Positions 1 through 12,700 of a stretch of DNA of 64,000 bases are shown here, piece after piece. Under the pieces are notes generated by a model that was given only the letters and a program-made list of their open reading frames with translations, ran no database searches and was not told the DNA's origin. The translations under genes were made by a program, and so were the position numbers. The stretch's first letter is position 1. Every line of letters begins with the position of its first letter. The DNA is from Procambarus clarkii. Taxonomy: Eukaryota; Arthropoda; Malacostraca; Decapoda; Cambaridae. The DNA lies in the NCBI RefSeq assembly GCF_040958095.1, contig NC_091219.1:26162454-26226453 (forward strand), written 5' to 3'.

Positions 1-3000
1 TTATAATGACATATGTATGGTACTTATAATGACATCGTATGGTACTTATAAAGACATAAGATGGTCCTTATAAAGCCATATGTATAGTACTCATAAAGCC
101 ATGAAAAGTACTGAACTTATAAAGACATGTATGATACTTATATTGGCATATGTATGGTACTTATAAAGGCATATGTATGGTATTTACAAAGACACATATA
201 TGATTCTTACAACGACATATCTATGGTACTTAGAAGGGCATATGTATGATACTTATATGGGCATATCAATGGTACTTACACGAGCCTATGTATAGTACTT
301 ATATGGCCATTTTATGGTCATGTGTATGGTACATATATTGTTACGTGTATGGTACTTATATGGGCATGAGAATGGTACTTATATGGGCATGAGAATGGTA
401 CTTATATGGTCATATGTATAGTACTTAACTCAGCCCGTCCTCCTAAGGTTCCTAACGTCAAGAAAAGGTCAATTTAAGGTGTAATCGCCTAACCTACCAC
501 AGGACCCAAATCAGAAAACGGGACAGTTCGTCACTTTAGCGACCAGCTTACATTTTCTGCCACACAGCCTTTTGCCAGGAAAGAATCGCAGCCCTGGCGA
601 AATCGTCATTTTTCTCAAAACTCAAAATCAAAACTAGCCATAGAATCGCTTTGAAAATGGTACCATTGTGTTTACCACAGCAATTTATATTTCTTTCTGT
701 AAAGGCTTTCTTTGCTAATTTTCAATATGAAGGCCTTTACACACATATTTACCGAGATACGGCCGTCTCAAATATCAAAAATTTCATCGTGTTTTCTCAA
801 CATACTATTAAGAAAAATTTGTTGAAAAACATGTAATAATAATAATAAAGAGCTGAATTAAAAATGGGTAATGAAAATTAAGTAATTTCTATAATATTCC
901 TTTACTTAGAGAGTATTTTGAATGGTACTTATATGGGCATATGTATGGTACTTACAACAGCATATGTATGGTACTTATAACAGCATATGTATGGTACTTA
1001 TAACTGCATATGTATGGTACTTATATGGCATATGTATCGTGCTTATTATGGTATACGTGTGGTACTTATAATAGGAAATATATGGTACTTATAATGCCAT
1101 ATGTGTGGTACTTATAATAGCAAATGTATGGTACCTATAATGGCATATGTATGGTACTTATAAAGTCATAAGTACGGTACTTGTAAAGACATACGTATGG
1201 TTCTTATAAAGACATGTATGATACTTGTAATGGCATGTGTATGGCCCTTATAATGGCATATGTATGGTACTTATAATGACATCATATGGTACTTATAAAG
1301 ACATAAGATGGTCCTTATAAAGCCATATGTATAGTACTCATAAAGCCATGAAAAGTACTGAACTTATAAAGACATGTATGATACTTATATTGGCATATGT
1401 ATGGTACTTATAAAGGCATATGTATGGTATTTACAAAGACACATATATGATACTTACAACGACATATCTATGGTACTTAGAAGGGCATATGTATGATACT
1501 TATATGGGCATATCAATGGTACTTACACGAGCCTATGTATAATACTTATATGGCCATTTTATGGTCATGTGTATGGTACATATATTGTTACGTGTATGGT
1601 ACTTATATGGGCATGAGAATGGTACTTATATGGGCATGAGAATGGTACTTATATGGTCATATGTATAGTACTTAACTCAGCCCGTCCTCCTAAAGTTCCT
1701 AACGTCAAGAAAAGGTCAATTTAAGGTGTAATCGCCTAACCTACCACAGGACCCAAATCAGAAAACGGGACAGTTCGTCACTTTAGCGACCAGCTTACAT
1801 TTTCTGCCACACAGCCTTTTGCCAGGAAAGAATCGCAGCCCGGGCGAAATCGTCATTTTTCTCAAAACTCAAAATCAAAACTAGCCATAGAATCGCTTTG
1901 AAAATGGTACCATTGTGTTTACCACAGCAATTTATATTTCTTTCTGTAAAGGCTTTCTTTGCTAATTTTCAATATGAAGGCCTTTACACACATATTTACC
2001 GAGATACGGCCGTCTCAAATATCAAAAATTTCATCGTGTTTTCTCAACATACTATTAAGAAAAATTTGTTGAAAAACATGTAATAATAATAATAAAGAGC
2101 TGAATTAAAAATGGGTAATGAAAATTAAGTAATTTCTATAATATTCCTTTACTTAGAGAGTATTTTGAATGGTACTTAAATGGGCATATGTATGGTACTT
2201 ACAACAGCATATGTATGGTACTTATAACAGCATATGTATGGTACTTATAACTGCATATGTATGGTACTTATATGGCATATGTATCGTGCTTATTATGGTA
2301 TACGTGTGGTACTTATAATAGGAAATATATGGTACTTATAATGCCATATGTGTGGTACTTATAATAGCAAATGTATGGTACCTATAATGGCATATGTATG
2401 GTACTTATAAAGTCATAAGTACGGTACTTGTAAAGACATACGTATGGTTCTTATAAAGACATGTATGATACTTGTAATGGCATGTGTATGGCCCTTATAA
2501 TGGCATATGTATGGTACTTATAATGACATCATATGGTACTTATAAAGACATAAGATGGTCCTTATAAAGCCATATGTATAGTACTCATAAAGCCATGAAA
2601 AGTACTGAACTTATAAAGACATGTATGATACTTATATTGGCATATCTATGGTACTTATAAAGGCATATGTATGGTATTTACAAAGACACATATATGATAC
2701 TTACAACGACATATCTATGGTACTTAGAAGGGCATATGTATGATACTTATGTGGGCATATCAATGGTACTTACACGAGCCTATGTATAATACTTATATGG
2801 CCATTTTATGGTCTTGTGTATGGTACATATATTGTTACGTGTATGGTACTTATATGGGCATGAGAATGGTACTTATATGGGCATGAGAATGGTACTTATA
2901 TGGTCATATGTATAGTACTTAACTCAGCCCGTCCTCCTAAGGTTCCTAACGTCAAGAAAAGGTCAATTTAAGGTGTAATCGCCTAACCTACCACAGGACC

Positions 3001-5147
3001 CAAATCAGAAAACGGGACAGTTCGTCACTTTAGCGACCAGCTTACATTTGCTGCCACACAGCCTTTTGCCAGGAAAGAATCGCAGCCCGGGCGAAATCGT
3101 CATTTTTCTCAAAACTCAAAATCAAAACTAGCCATAGAATCGCTTTGAAAATGGTACCATTGTGTTTACCACAGCAATTTATATTTCTTTCTGTAAAGGC
3201 TTTCTTTGCTAATTTTCAATATGAAGGCCTTTACACACATATTTACCGAGATACGGCCGTCTCAAATATCAAAAATTTCATCGTGTTTTCTCAACATACT
3301 ATTAAGAAAAATTTGTTGAAAAACATGTAATAATAATAATAAAGAGCTGAATTAAAAATGGGTAATGAAAATTAAGTAATTTCTATAATATTCCTTTACT
3401 TAGAGAGTATTTTGAATGGTACTTATATGGGCATATGTATGGTACTTACAACAGCATATGTATGGTACTTATAACAGCATATGTATGGTACTTATAACTG
3501 CATATGTATGGTACTTATATGGCATATGTATCGTGCTTATTATGGTATACGTGTGGTACTTATAATAGGAAATATATGGTACTTATAATGCCATATGTGT
3601 GGTACTTATAATAGCAAATGTATGGTACCTATAATGGCATATGTATGGTACTTATAAAGTCATAAGTACGGTACTTGTAAAGACATACGTATGGTTCTTA
3701 TAAAGACATGTATGATACTTGTAATGGCATGTGTATGGCCCTTATAATGGCATATGTATGGTACTTATAATGACATCGTATGGTACTTATAAAGACATAA
3801 GATGGTCCTTATAAAGCCATATGTATAGTACTCATAAAGCCATGAAAAGTACTGAACTTATAAAGACATGTATGATACTTATATTGGCATATGTATGGTA
3901 CTTATAAAGGCATATGTATGGTATTTACAAAGACACATATATGATACTTACAACGACATATCTATGGTACTTAGAAGGGCATATGTATGATACTTATATG
4001 GGCATATCAATGGTACTTACACGAGCCTATGTATAGTACTTATATGGCCATTTTATGGTCATGTGTATGGTACATATATTGTTACGTGTATGGTACTTAT
4101 ATGGGCATGAGAATGGTACTTATATGGGCATGAGAATGGTACTTATATGGTCATATGTATAGTACTTAACTCAGCCCGTCCTCCTAAGGTTCCTAACGTC
4201 AAGAAAAGGTCAATTTAAGGTGTAATCGCCTAACCTACCACAGGACCCAAATCAGAAAACGGGACAGTTCGTCACTTTAGCGACCAGCTTACATTTTCTG
4301 CCACACAGCCTTTTGCCAGGAAAGAATCGCAGCCCTGGCGAAATCGTCATTTTTCTCAAAACTCAAAATCAAAACTAGCCATAGAATCGCTTTGAAAATG
4401 GTACCATTGTGTTTACCACAGCAATTTATATTTCTTTCTGTAAAGGCTTTCTTTGCTAATTTTCAATATGAAGGCCTTTACACACATATTTACCGAGATA
4501 CGGCCGTCTCAAATATCAAAAATTTCATCGTGTTTTCTCAACATACTATTAAGAAAAATTTGTTGAAAAACATGTAATAATAATAATAAAGAGCTGAATT
4601 AAAAATGGGTAATGAAAATTAAGTAATTTCTATAATATTCCTTTACTTAGAGAGTATTTTGAATGGTACTTATATGGGCATATGTATGGTACTTACAACA
4701 GCATATGTATGGTACTTATAACAGCATATGTATGGTACTTATAACTGCATATGTATGGTACTTATATGGCATATGTATCGTGCTTATTATGGTATACGTG
4801 TGGTACTTATAATAGGAAATATATGGTACTTATAATGCCATATGTGTGGTACTTATAATAGCAAATGTATGGTACCTATAATGGCATATGTATGGTACTT
4901 ATAAAGTCATAAGTACGGTACTTGTAAAGACATACGTATGGTTCTTATAAAGACATGTATGATACTTGTAATGGCATGTGTATGGCCCTTATAATGGCAT
5001 ATGTATGGTACTTATATGGCATATGTATCGTGCTTATTATTGTATAGGTGTGGTACTTATAATAGGAAATATATGGTACTTATAATGCCATATGTGTGGT
5101 ACTTATAATAGCAAATGTATGGTACCTATAATGGCATATGTATGGTA
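1..5147. repeat. Higher-order satellite block, 1247-bp unit
   Basis: Four copies of a 1247-bp unit lie in direct tandem. The motif CAGCCCGTCCTCCTAA recurs near 432, 1679, 2926 and 4173. Each unit has two parts: about 750 bp of degenerate 20-24-bp subrepeats built on TATGTATGGTACTTATAA, and a non-repetitive core of about 490 bp (first copy roughly 430-920). Copies are nearly identical, so the array expanded or was homogenised recently. After about 5007 a partial stretch repeats part of the subrepeat region, and the array ends near 5147. Each unit carries the same 61-codon ORF, which is a by-product and not a gene. Confidence 0.97.
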
Positions 5148-5210
5148 CGGGAAAATTTTAAATTAAGGTCATTTCCTGTCTAGTGTTCACAAATCTTGGG
5201 CACCCTGCAG

Positions 5211-5826
5211 GAGTGGGAGGTGTGGGCGCAGGTGGGAGTGTGTGGGGGAGTGCCCCGTGGTCCCTGCTGCAGTCTCCGCCATGGCTCTCCTCCTCACCGT
5301 CGCCACCGTCTGCATCTGCCTCAGGAAGCGTGAGTATTCTCTCTCCTGGGAAAAATTACATCTTTCGTTTCTGTTAAATGCATAATACTTCCTCCGCAGA
5401 GGAGTATATTGTTTTCATGTTTTGTTAGCATATCCTCTTTCCTCACAATTAATATTAATAGTATATTTGAATTAAGTATACCTTGAAACTTGCTGTAGTA
5501 AAGTATCATAAAGTAGATTTTTCCAACCTTTCTAAAAATCACAAGAATAAAGGTTTTGATGCAGTACAATAATGCCAATTAGGTTTGTTGCAAATTGTTC
5601 ATAAGTATACAGTCTATAAGTGCTACGAATTTGGGAAACGATCATCATCACAATATGACAAGAAACATGTTACTTTTACACAGGTCCCTCCAGCAGCCCG
5701 GCACAGAAGGAGGTGCCAGACGGGGTAACAAGTGCAGCAGAGGAGAAGACCGCGATGCAAGCGCGTGAGGATGTCTACACCACCGTCAGGAGACCAGCTC
5801 CTACTTTTCCGTTTGTATGCCCTTGA
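5211..5826 (+). CDS. C-terminal exons of an unrecognised single-pass membrane protein (partial)
   Basis: Two exons are visible. The first ends at 5329 before a GTGAGT donor; its acceptor is probably the AG at 5209-5210, but this start is uncertain. The second runs 5684-5826, after a TTTTACACAG acceptor, to a TGA. Joined, they encode a hydrophobic helix of about 22 residues starting VVPAAVSAMALLL and ending VCICL, a basic stop-transfer RKR, then a tail of about 45 residues with EDVYTTVRRP and a C-terminal FPFVCP. This suits a type I receptor or adhesion protein with one cytoplasmic tyrosine (YTTV), but I do not recognise the family. Upstream exons would lie within or beyond the satellite block. 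An AATAAA follows the stop by 12 bp. The phase match across the intron and the clean splice sites are the main support. Confidence 0.55.
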
Positions 5827-5837
5827 TGTATTTTTAT

Positions 5838-5843
5838 AATAAA
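5838..5843 (+). other. Polyadenylation signal AATAAA of the membrane-protein gene
   Basis: An AATAAA lies 12 bp after the stop codon at 5824-5826 on the same strand. It supports this being the last exon. Confidence 0.5.
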
Positions 5844-5929
5844 TTCAAAATACATTGTTATGTCCTTATTATCATGAAAATACTAAACCTGAAAATGGCC
5901 TTACCGATCTTTCTTTGTTAACTTTACAA

Positions 5930-6284
5930 TAAATGGATGTTACCTTAAGAAATGAAAACGAAGTGCTGTGCATATCTACTGAAGGCCACAGGATGGGTGA
6001 CCGCCGACAGCCTCATCCTTGGCTGGGGGAACCTTCAATAAGCCAAAGAGTTTTCTAATCCAAGGTAATGTCATGTCATATCCTACATGTATATTACACA
6101 AATTACATATATACATAGACATTATTATATATATAATTTTATACAAAATGTGATCCAAAATATCACAGGTAACAACATTTTATTCACTTGTCATAGGTGA
6201 TATAAACTTGGGTCTGAAAAATGTAAAGTAACTGTTTACAACAATAATTAAAGGAGTGATACAATCACTTATTATTTGAAAATA
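5930..6284. other. Gap between convergent genes
   Basis: This AT-rich stretch lies between the two tail-to-tail genes. No exon or known repeat was recognised. Confidence 0.5.
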
Positions 6285-6290
6285 TTTATT
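6285..6290 (-). other. Candidate polyadenylation signal for MSL3
   Basis: AATAAA on the minus strand, about 490 bp beyond the MSL3 stop codon. It would give a roughly 0.5-kb 3' UTR. Other signals cannot be ruled out. Confidence 0.4.
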
Positions 6291-6775
6291 GATAAACTTA
6301 CAATTTCTTCTTGGATAGCAAACATTTTCTGACTACCAAAATATGACAAGGTGAGGTACTATACATTTTGTCTGAAATACTAACACACTTTCCTAGCAAA
6401 TAACATTCAATGCATGACAATAAGACTCTACACAGCCACATATAATACAGTATACAAAATATGCTAAAAATACAGGGAAATGAGTTGTAACACTTACACT
6501 AAATTGTACAGAAGTTTGTGAACACAAATCAGTTTAGTAGGCTACTTTTGTAGATTTAAACCGATCTATAAATACAGCTAATCATAACAGATAGCATGCT
6601 ACAGATTTACTGAAATGCACTTTGAAATTGGTGAAAAGTGTACAGGTCATTAATAACCTTACTACAGTTTACCCCCTAAAGAACATCTTTCAATCTATCA
6701 CAGCCAAAAAGTGAAATATGGCACATCACAAATGGAATTTGCAGCCACGTGCAAAACAAAGAATTTACAGCTAGA

Positions 6776-9700
6776 TTACACGTCGGGGTTGTTAATATAC
6801 TGCGACTCCAAGAAGAAATCATCACTATGATTACTGATATACCTGCAAGAAGAACACATGAATGAATATAACATTACTTATTACTCTAAGATTTACATAA
6901 TCATATATACAAAAATTACTCTTCTAGATGCTTTTCAGCTAAAATTGTCTTGTGTGTACATATTAAATCTATACTACTGTAATGTCACCAATATGATGTA
7001 TTATCTGGGAAAGTCTTCGACATCCTGTAGTACAGTACTTCAGCACCATGCAGTAAGGACCTTATTCGTACACATTCCAGTTCATTAATGTAAAACAATC
7101 TATACCATTTGATTTAATATGGTTAGTTTTAATAATCTACTATAACCCTTAAAATCTAATTCCTTGTAATAATAGTATTCTAAAGTTTAACTTATTAATG
7201 TAACAAAAAATAAAGCTTTGAGAAGCTTTAAAAAGCTCTTAGTGTATGAATTTGCTGTGCCATGGAGAGGATTCATTTATGAATAAAGTCTTTGATGGAT
7301 AAAGTCTGGCACTGCATTCAGGTAGTGGTACCAGTGATTTTGTGACAAATATTTCTACAATCATAAGGGAACAAACTAAGCCAGATCCATATACTCCAAG
7401 TACGGTACTCTAAGAATTAAAAAATATTTCACGAATCATGCTGGATTTTGAGTGCTGCCTTAGTAAGGAATACTAAGTTATTAGTATTATTTGTTATTAG
7501 CACTATTAGATGCACTTACTCAATAAATAAATCAAGGTGTTTGATGATAATCTTCTTCTTGGCTTCCGGGAGATTCATTCGAAACAAGATTTCAGGAAGC
7601 TTCACTGTCGAAAGAAAAATAAGAATATATTGATGTTGGACTTTGCAGGTTTTCATGTGCAATTAAGAACAAAAACAGTGAAAGCCCTTCTGGCTCTACC
7701 CATAACCAACTGTTCTTACATGGTTATCATTAAAAGGAGTGGTCTAACTTTACTACTAATTCATCTATTAAAATAGCATGATGCACATTTCATATGAACC
7801 CCCATTGGTTATGAAACTACTCCTATACATGATTTACATACCAAAAAGCCTAAGAAGATGTATGTGGCCATAGAGAATTGATGGTGGAGGTGGATCACGG
7901 TTCGTTTCTGGCAACAAAGTCCAGTCTTGGAGCTGTGGTGGGATAGCTCGGTAAAGTGATGTGCTGATGTCTGTTCCCGCACCTCCACTCACGCCTGCCG
8001 TGCTGGCACCCGAAGTAATAGTTGTAGGAGTGCTACGTCCAGATTCACTAATGGAGAAGAATGACTTTTAATACAATCTTCAAAGATTGTAAAAACTTGC
8101 ATTACAGTATTATAAATTTTAAATATGTTTATGTTTGCAGGACCAAGCAAAATGTGTGTATCTAATTATTATAAAAAATCAGCTGTAGAGTACATAGGGA
8201 TATAAAGAGCTAAAATGTTTCAAAAGCTACATGTCTGGATCAAAATTTTAAAAAGCCATTTAAATTTGTCAAGAAGTAACAGCAAAAATGATATCACTAA
8301 TGGGATTAGCCTGTGAAGAGCCCTTGCATCTATCCTGCTGCTCATCTGTGTTCTATGTTGAAAATTTGGTGCCAAATTAGAGAAAAATAATTGCCACATC
8401 TATTAAGAGGCAAATTAGTAAAGCACAATATCTCGGATGACAAAGCTCCCCACAGGGAGAATTTAAAGAGAAAATTTGTTCACAATTACTGCCATAATTA
8501 ATTTAATGTTACTCTGTATTTATAACGCCGACAAGATGATTTCCAACCATGCAGAAAACAGGTATTGTCACAGGCTGTCACACACTCAAATGTAGATTTG
8601 ATACAGCCCAATAGGCTCCAGAATCTGTATAACAGTTGATTGACAGTTGAGAGGCAGGAGCAAAGAGCCAAAGCTCAACCCCCCCTGCAAATACAACTAC
8701 GTGAGTACACAAATGTAGGAAATACATTGTCATCTGTATCTTTTATGCCTTTTTTCTGCAAGAACTCCCCCTCTTTTATGATGTTGCCTTTATGCAGACC
8801 CTTCTTACATTTTAAGTGCCTTAAGCATTTACAAATGTTACATGAACACTTGAAACATTTGCAAAAGAATTCCACAGGCTTGTTTGACTATACAAAAGCA
8901 GCAGTTGCAACACTCAGAAGAACTTATTCACATTACAGAAAGGGATGAGGACTGCCTTAACAAGCACATACAAGTGAAAGGAAAAAAAAGAAAATGGGAA
9001 GAGATACCTGCATTCACCCATAATGTATCACAATTTTGACACAACTATACCATCAAAATACAGTTGTTTAGTGAAATTACCTCATAAACGGTTCCAATCG
9101 CCACCTGCGATTACTGCCTGTGAATGAACCTTCAAATGCAATTTTTTTTAACGAATATGTGTACTACATTAATATGTGTACTATTTTTTTTCGTGCGTAC
9201 TCGGATATACGACTTCTAATTAGCCAAGCTGTTTATGGGTTAAAATCACAGTACTGTACAGTAATATTAACATTTCGTCGGACAAATGAGCATCGGCTTT
9301 GACAGGTTAGGTCAAACTTTGACAAACAAGCAAACTTACAAATGACAGGTTACTTAGGGTTGCACGATTCTCGTTAGGCATCTCGTCAGACATCTGTCAA
9401 GAATGACTCATGGTAAAAAGTGCAAACAATACGTGTGATGTACTCAGAGTTTGAGCGACAGGCAGTCTACTACATGGGAACAGCCAGTGGAGGATTATGT
9501 AAAGGATAAAATTCATGTTGACAAAGATGGATAGAACTAGTTTGAAGATCAAATATAGAGCGCTACCTGGCAACTATTTTTTCTATAACCGCTCACATGG
9601 AGGGGAATTCTTAAAAAAATACAAATAAAAAAACCAAGAAGAGAAAGATAAGAGACCCACCATGTCATGTTGTTTGTTCCACTCTTTTCACGTTCCACGG

Positions 9701-12700
9701 TGCTGTTTGAGTCCCCTGAAAGAGGCCTCTTTGATCGTAGTAGGCGACGACCTGTTGTCTCGGCAGCTGAAAATGTAAGTATCTATACAGTATAAATATT
9801 AATGGAAATGTCCGTTTGTTCAAAATCGCTAATCTCTGAAAGTTCTTCACCGATTGTTTTGAAATTTTCACACATTCCATTGGCATCCGAGCGAGTTTTT
9901 ATATACATACTATATATATGTCATGTTTGTGACGGGAAAAAACATGCTTTTTTTTTTTTAAATTGTTTTTCATGTGATGGAAATCTTCGAAACCTTTTTA
10001 CCGATTGTCTTGAAATTTTGATGTTGCATTCGAACAGGCGCATGTAATTATTTTGTGTGACATTGTGTTGGAATTGAGCTGTGTAGTTTACCATACCGTT
10101 CATTTCGTAAGTATAGATAATTTTTTTAATTTGTTAATTTGTTATTTCATTTTTTTTAACTGTTCTTATTTTTCAGTGATAGGAACATCAGATCATTTTG
10201 ATGTTCCCAATTTTCTGATGGGAACATCAGATCATTTGGGAATGCATCGGACGAGAGAATGGGGAATGGTGGGAAGGACGAAGGGACGAGAGTGAGGGAT
10301 GGTGGGAAGGACGAAGGGATGAGAGTGAGGGATGGTGGGGAGGACGAAGGAACGGGAGTGAGGGATGGTGGGGGAGGACTAGGGGACAGGAAAAGGGGTA
10401 ATGGTGGGGAGGACAAGCGGATGGGGGAGTTGGGGATGGTGGGGATGAGGGGACAGGGGAATGGAGAATGGCGGGGAGGACAAGGGAACAGGGGAGGGGG
10501 GGAAATGGTAGCATGGATTATGGGACGGGGGAGTGAGAGATGGTGGGGAGGACGAGGAGACGGTGGAGTGGGGAATGGTTGGCGGAGGGGGGAAACGGTG
10601 GGGAGGACTGGGAGACAGGGAAAGGTTGCTGTGGCCATGCGTTGCTGAGCCGCAGCAACGTGTGGCCGGGTACAGCTAGTAATAAATAATAATGGAAAAT
10701 CACCAGGTGGCTGAAAATATTTAAAGAGAGCTAAATAATGTAGAGATATCTGATTTCTAAGTGAATGATCTACAGGAGTTCACAAAGTTGTGGAACCAAG
10801 AATTTTTAATACTGTATATATAAGTCTGTGATAATTAGATAAACTATACACTACACAGCAAAATTCGTACTATTTGGATTTGGTTCATAACATTTAGAAC
10901 TAATAATGATTGTTCTGATTGAAAGGTTGGCAAAATTGCTTTATTCCATGCTTGAATGCCTGCAGGAAGTATGCAAACAGTAGGGATTAAGCTGTAATGG
11001 CTCTCCACAGTTCTGGTTGGGGCCACCAGGCTTTGCCTCCTTTTCAGCAGGACAATGATGTATGGGAAGTACATCTAGTGTTGGGCATATGTTGGGGCTT
11101 TAAATCCTCATTGTACATGCATATTTTGTTCTAATCAAGTACAATGGAACTTTATATAACATGGTTATATAATACATTTTTTACACAATTTTCATTTTGT
11201 GACCCAATATTTAAATTGCATGAATTATTTTTATAACACGGATATAAATGGAGGAGAGATTCACAGAGAAAAAGAAATGTGCAAAATACAAAATCAACAA
11301 TTCCAAAGTGTGCCTGTGCAAAATGAGGTTTTAAGAGAACCAGCCAATGCCAATTAAAGAGAACACCATAGAGTACATAAAAGTGTCTTGATACAGAGTG
11401 GAAAAACTACTTAAGGAGCTAGGAAGAAAGAAAGCAGTCAAGCCAAGTGGAGTTTTACCTTAGATTCTGAGAGAATGTACACCTAAAGTGAGCATTCCAC
11501 TTTAGGTGTACATTCAAGTACATCATATGACAAATGATATTCAAGATATCTTTGTGCACGGGAATCTTAGCAGACATGGGAAAGCTCAAACATGGTTCTA
11601 ATATAAGAACATAAGAACATAAGAACAAAGGTAACTGCAGAAGGCCTATTGGCCCATACGAGGCAGCTCCTATTCTATAACCACCCAATCCCACTCATAT
11701 ACTTGTCCAACCCGTGCTTGAAACAATCGAGGGACCCCACCTCCACAATGTTAAGCGGCAATTGGTTCCACAAATCAACAACCCTGTTACTGAACCAGTA
11801 TTTACCCAAGTCTTTCCTAAATCTAAACTTATCCAATTTATACCCATTGTTTCGTGTTCTGTCCTGTGTTGATACTTTTAATACCCTACCAATATCCCCC
11901 CGGTTATGTCCATTCATCCACTTGTAAACCTCTATCATGTCACCCCTAACTCTTCGCCTTTCCAGTGAATGCAACTTAAGCTTTGTTAATCTTTCTTCAT
12001 ATGAAAGATTTCTAATTTGGGGAATTAACTTAGTCATCCTACGCTGGACACGTTCAAGTGAATTTATATCCATTCTATAATATGGCGACCAAAACTGAAC
12101 TGCATAATCTAAATGGGGCCTAACTAGAGCAAGATATAGCTTGAGAACCACACCAGGTGTCTTGTTACTAATGCTGCGATTAATAAATCCAAGTGTCCGA
12201 TTTGCCTTATTACGAACATTTATGCATTGATCCTTTTGTTTTAAATTCTTACTAATCATAACTCCCAGATCCCTTTCGCAATCCGACTTCGCAATCACAA
12301 CACCATCTAGCTCGTATCTTGTAACTCTATCATCATTACCTAACCTCAGAACTTTACATTTATCAGCATTAAACTGCATCTGCCAATCCTTTGACCATTT
12401 CAAAACCCTATCTAGATCAACTTGAAGTGATAGTGAGTCCTCCTCCGAATTAATTTCCCTACCGATTTTCGTATCATCGGCAAATTTGCAAATGTTGCTA
12501 CTCAAACCTGAATCTAAATCATTTATATATATTATAAACAACAGAGGTCCCAGGACAGAGCCTTGAGGCACTCCACTTACAACATTTTCCCACTCTGACT
12601 TGATTCCATTTATACTAACTTATAAGTAAACATAATTATATTATGCAAGAGGAAATACACTAATTGCAAACTTTGTGTTTACTCCTGATGTATGTTGTTC

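Noticed and set aside
651-836. Identical 61-codon ORF repeated four times (651, 1898, 3145, 4392)
   Set aside because: It repeats only because it lies in the 1247-bp satellite unit. No promoter, splice or family evidence supports a gene.
7842-8047. Joining MSL3 exon 8 directly to exon 10
   Set aside because: The phases do not match (one base left, one base needed). Exon 9 at 9661-9766 fixes the phase and adds a fitting basic, Ser-rich linker.
10156-10648. Long Pro/Ser-rich (minus) and Gly/Arg-rich (plus) ORFs
   Set aside because: They come from the purine-rich array inside the Helitron.
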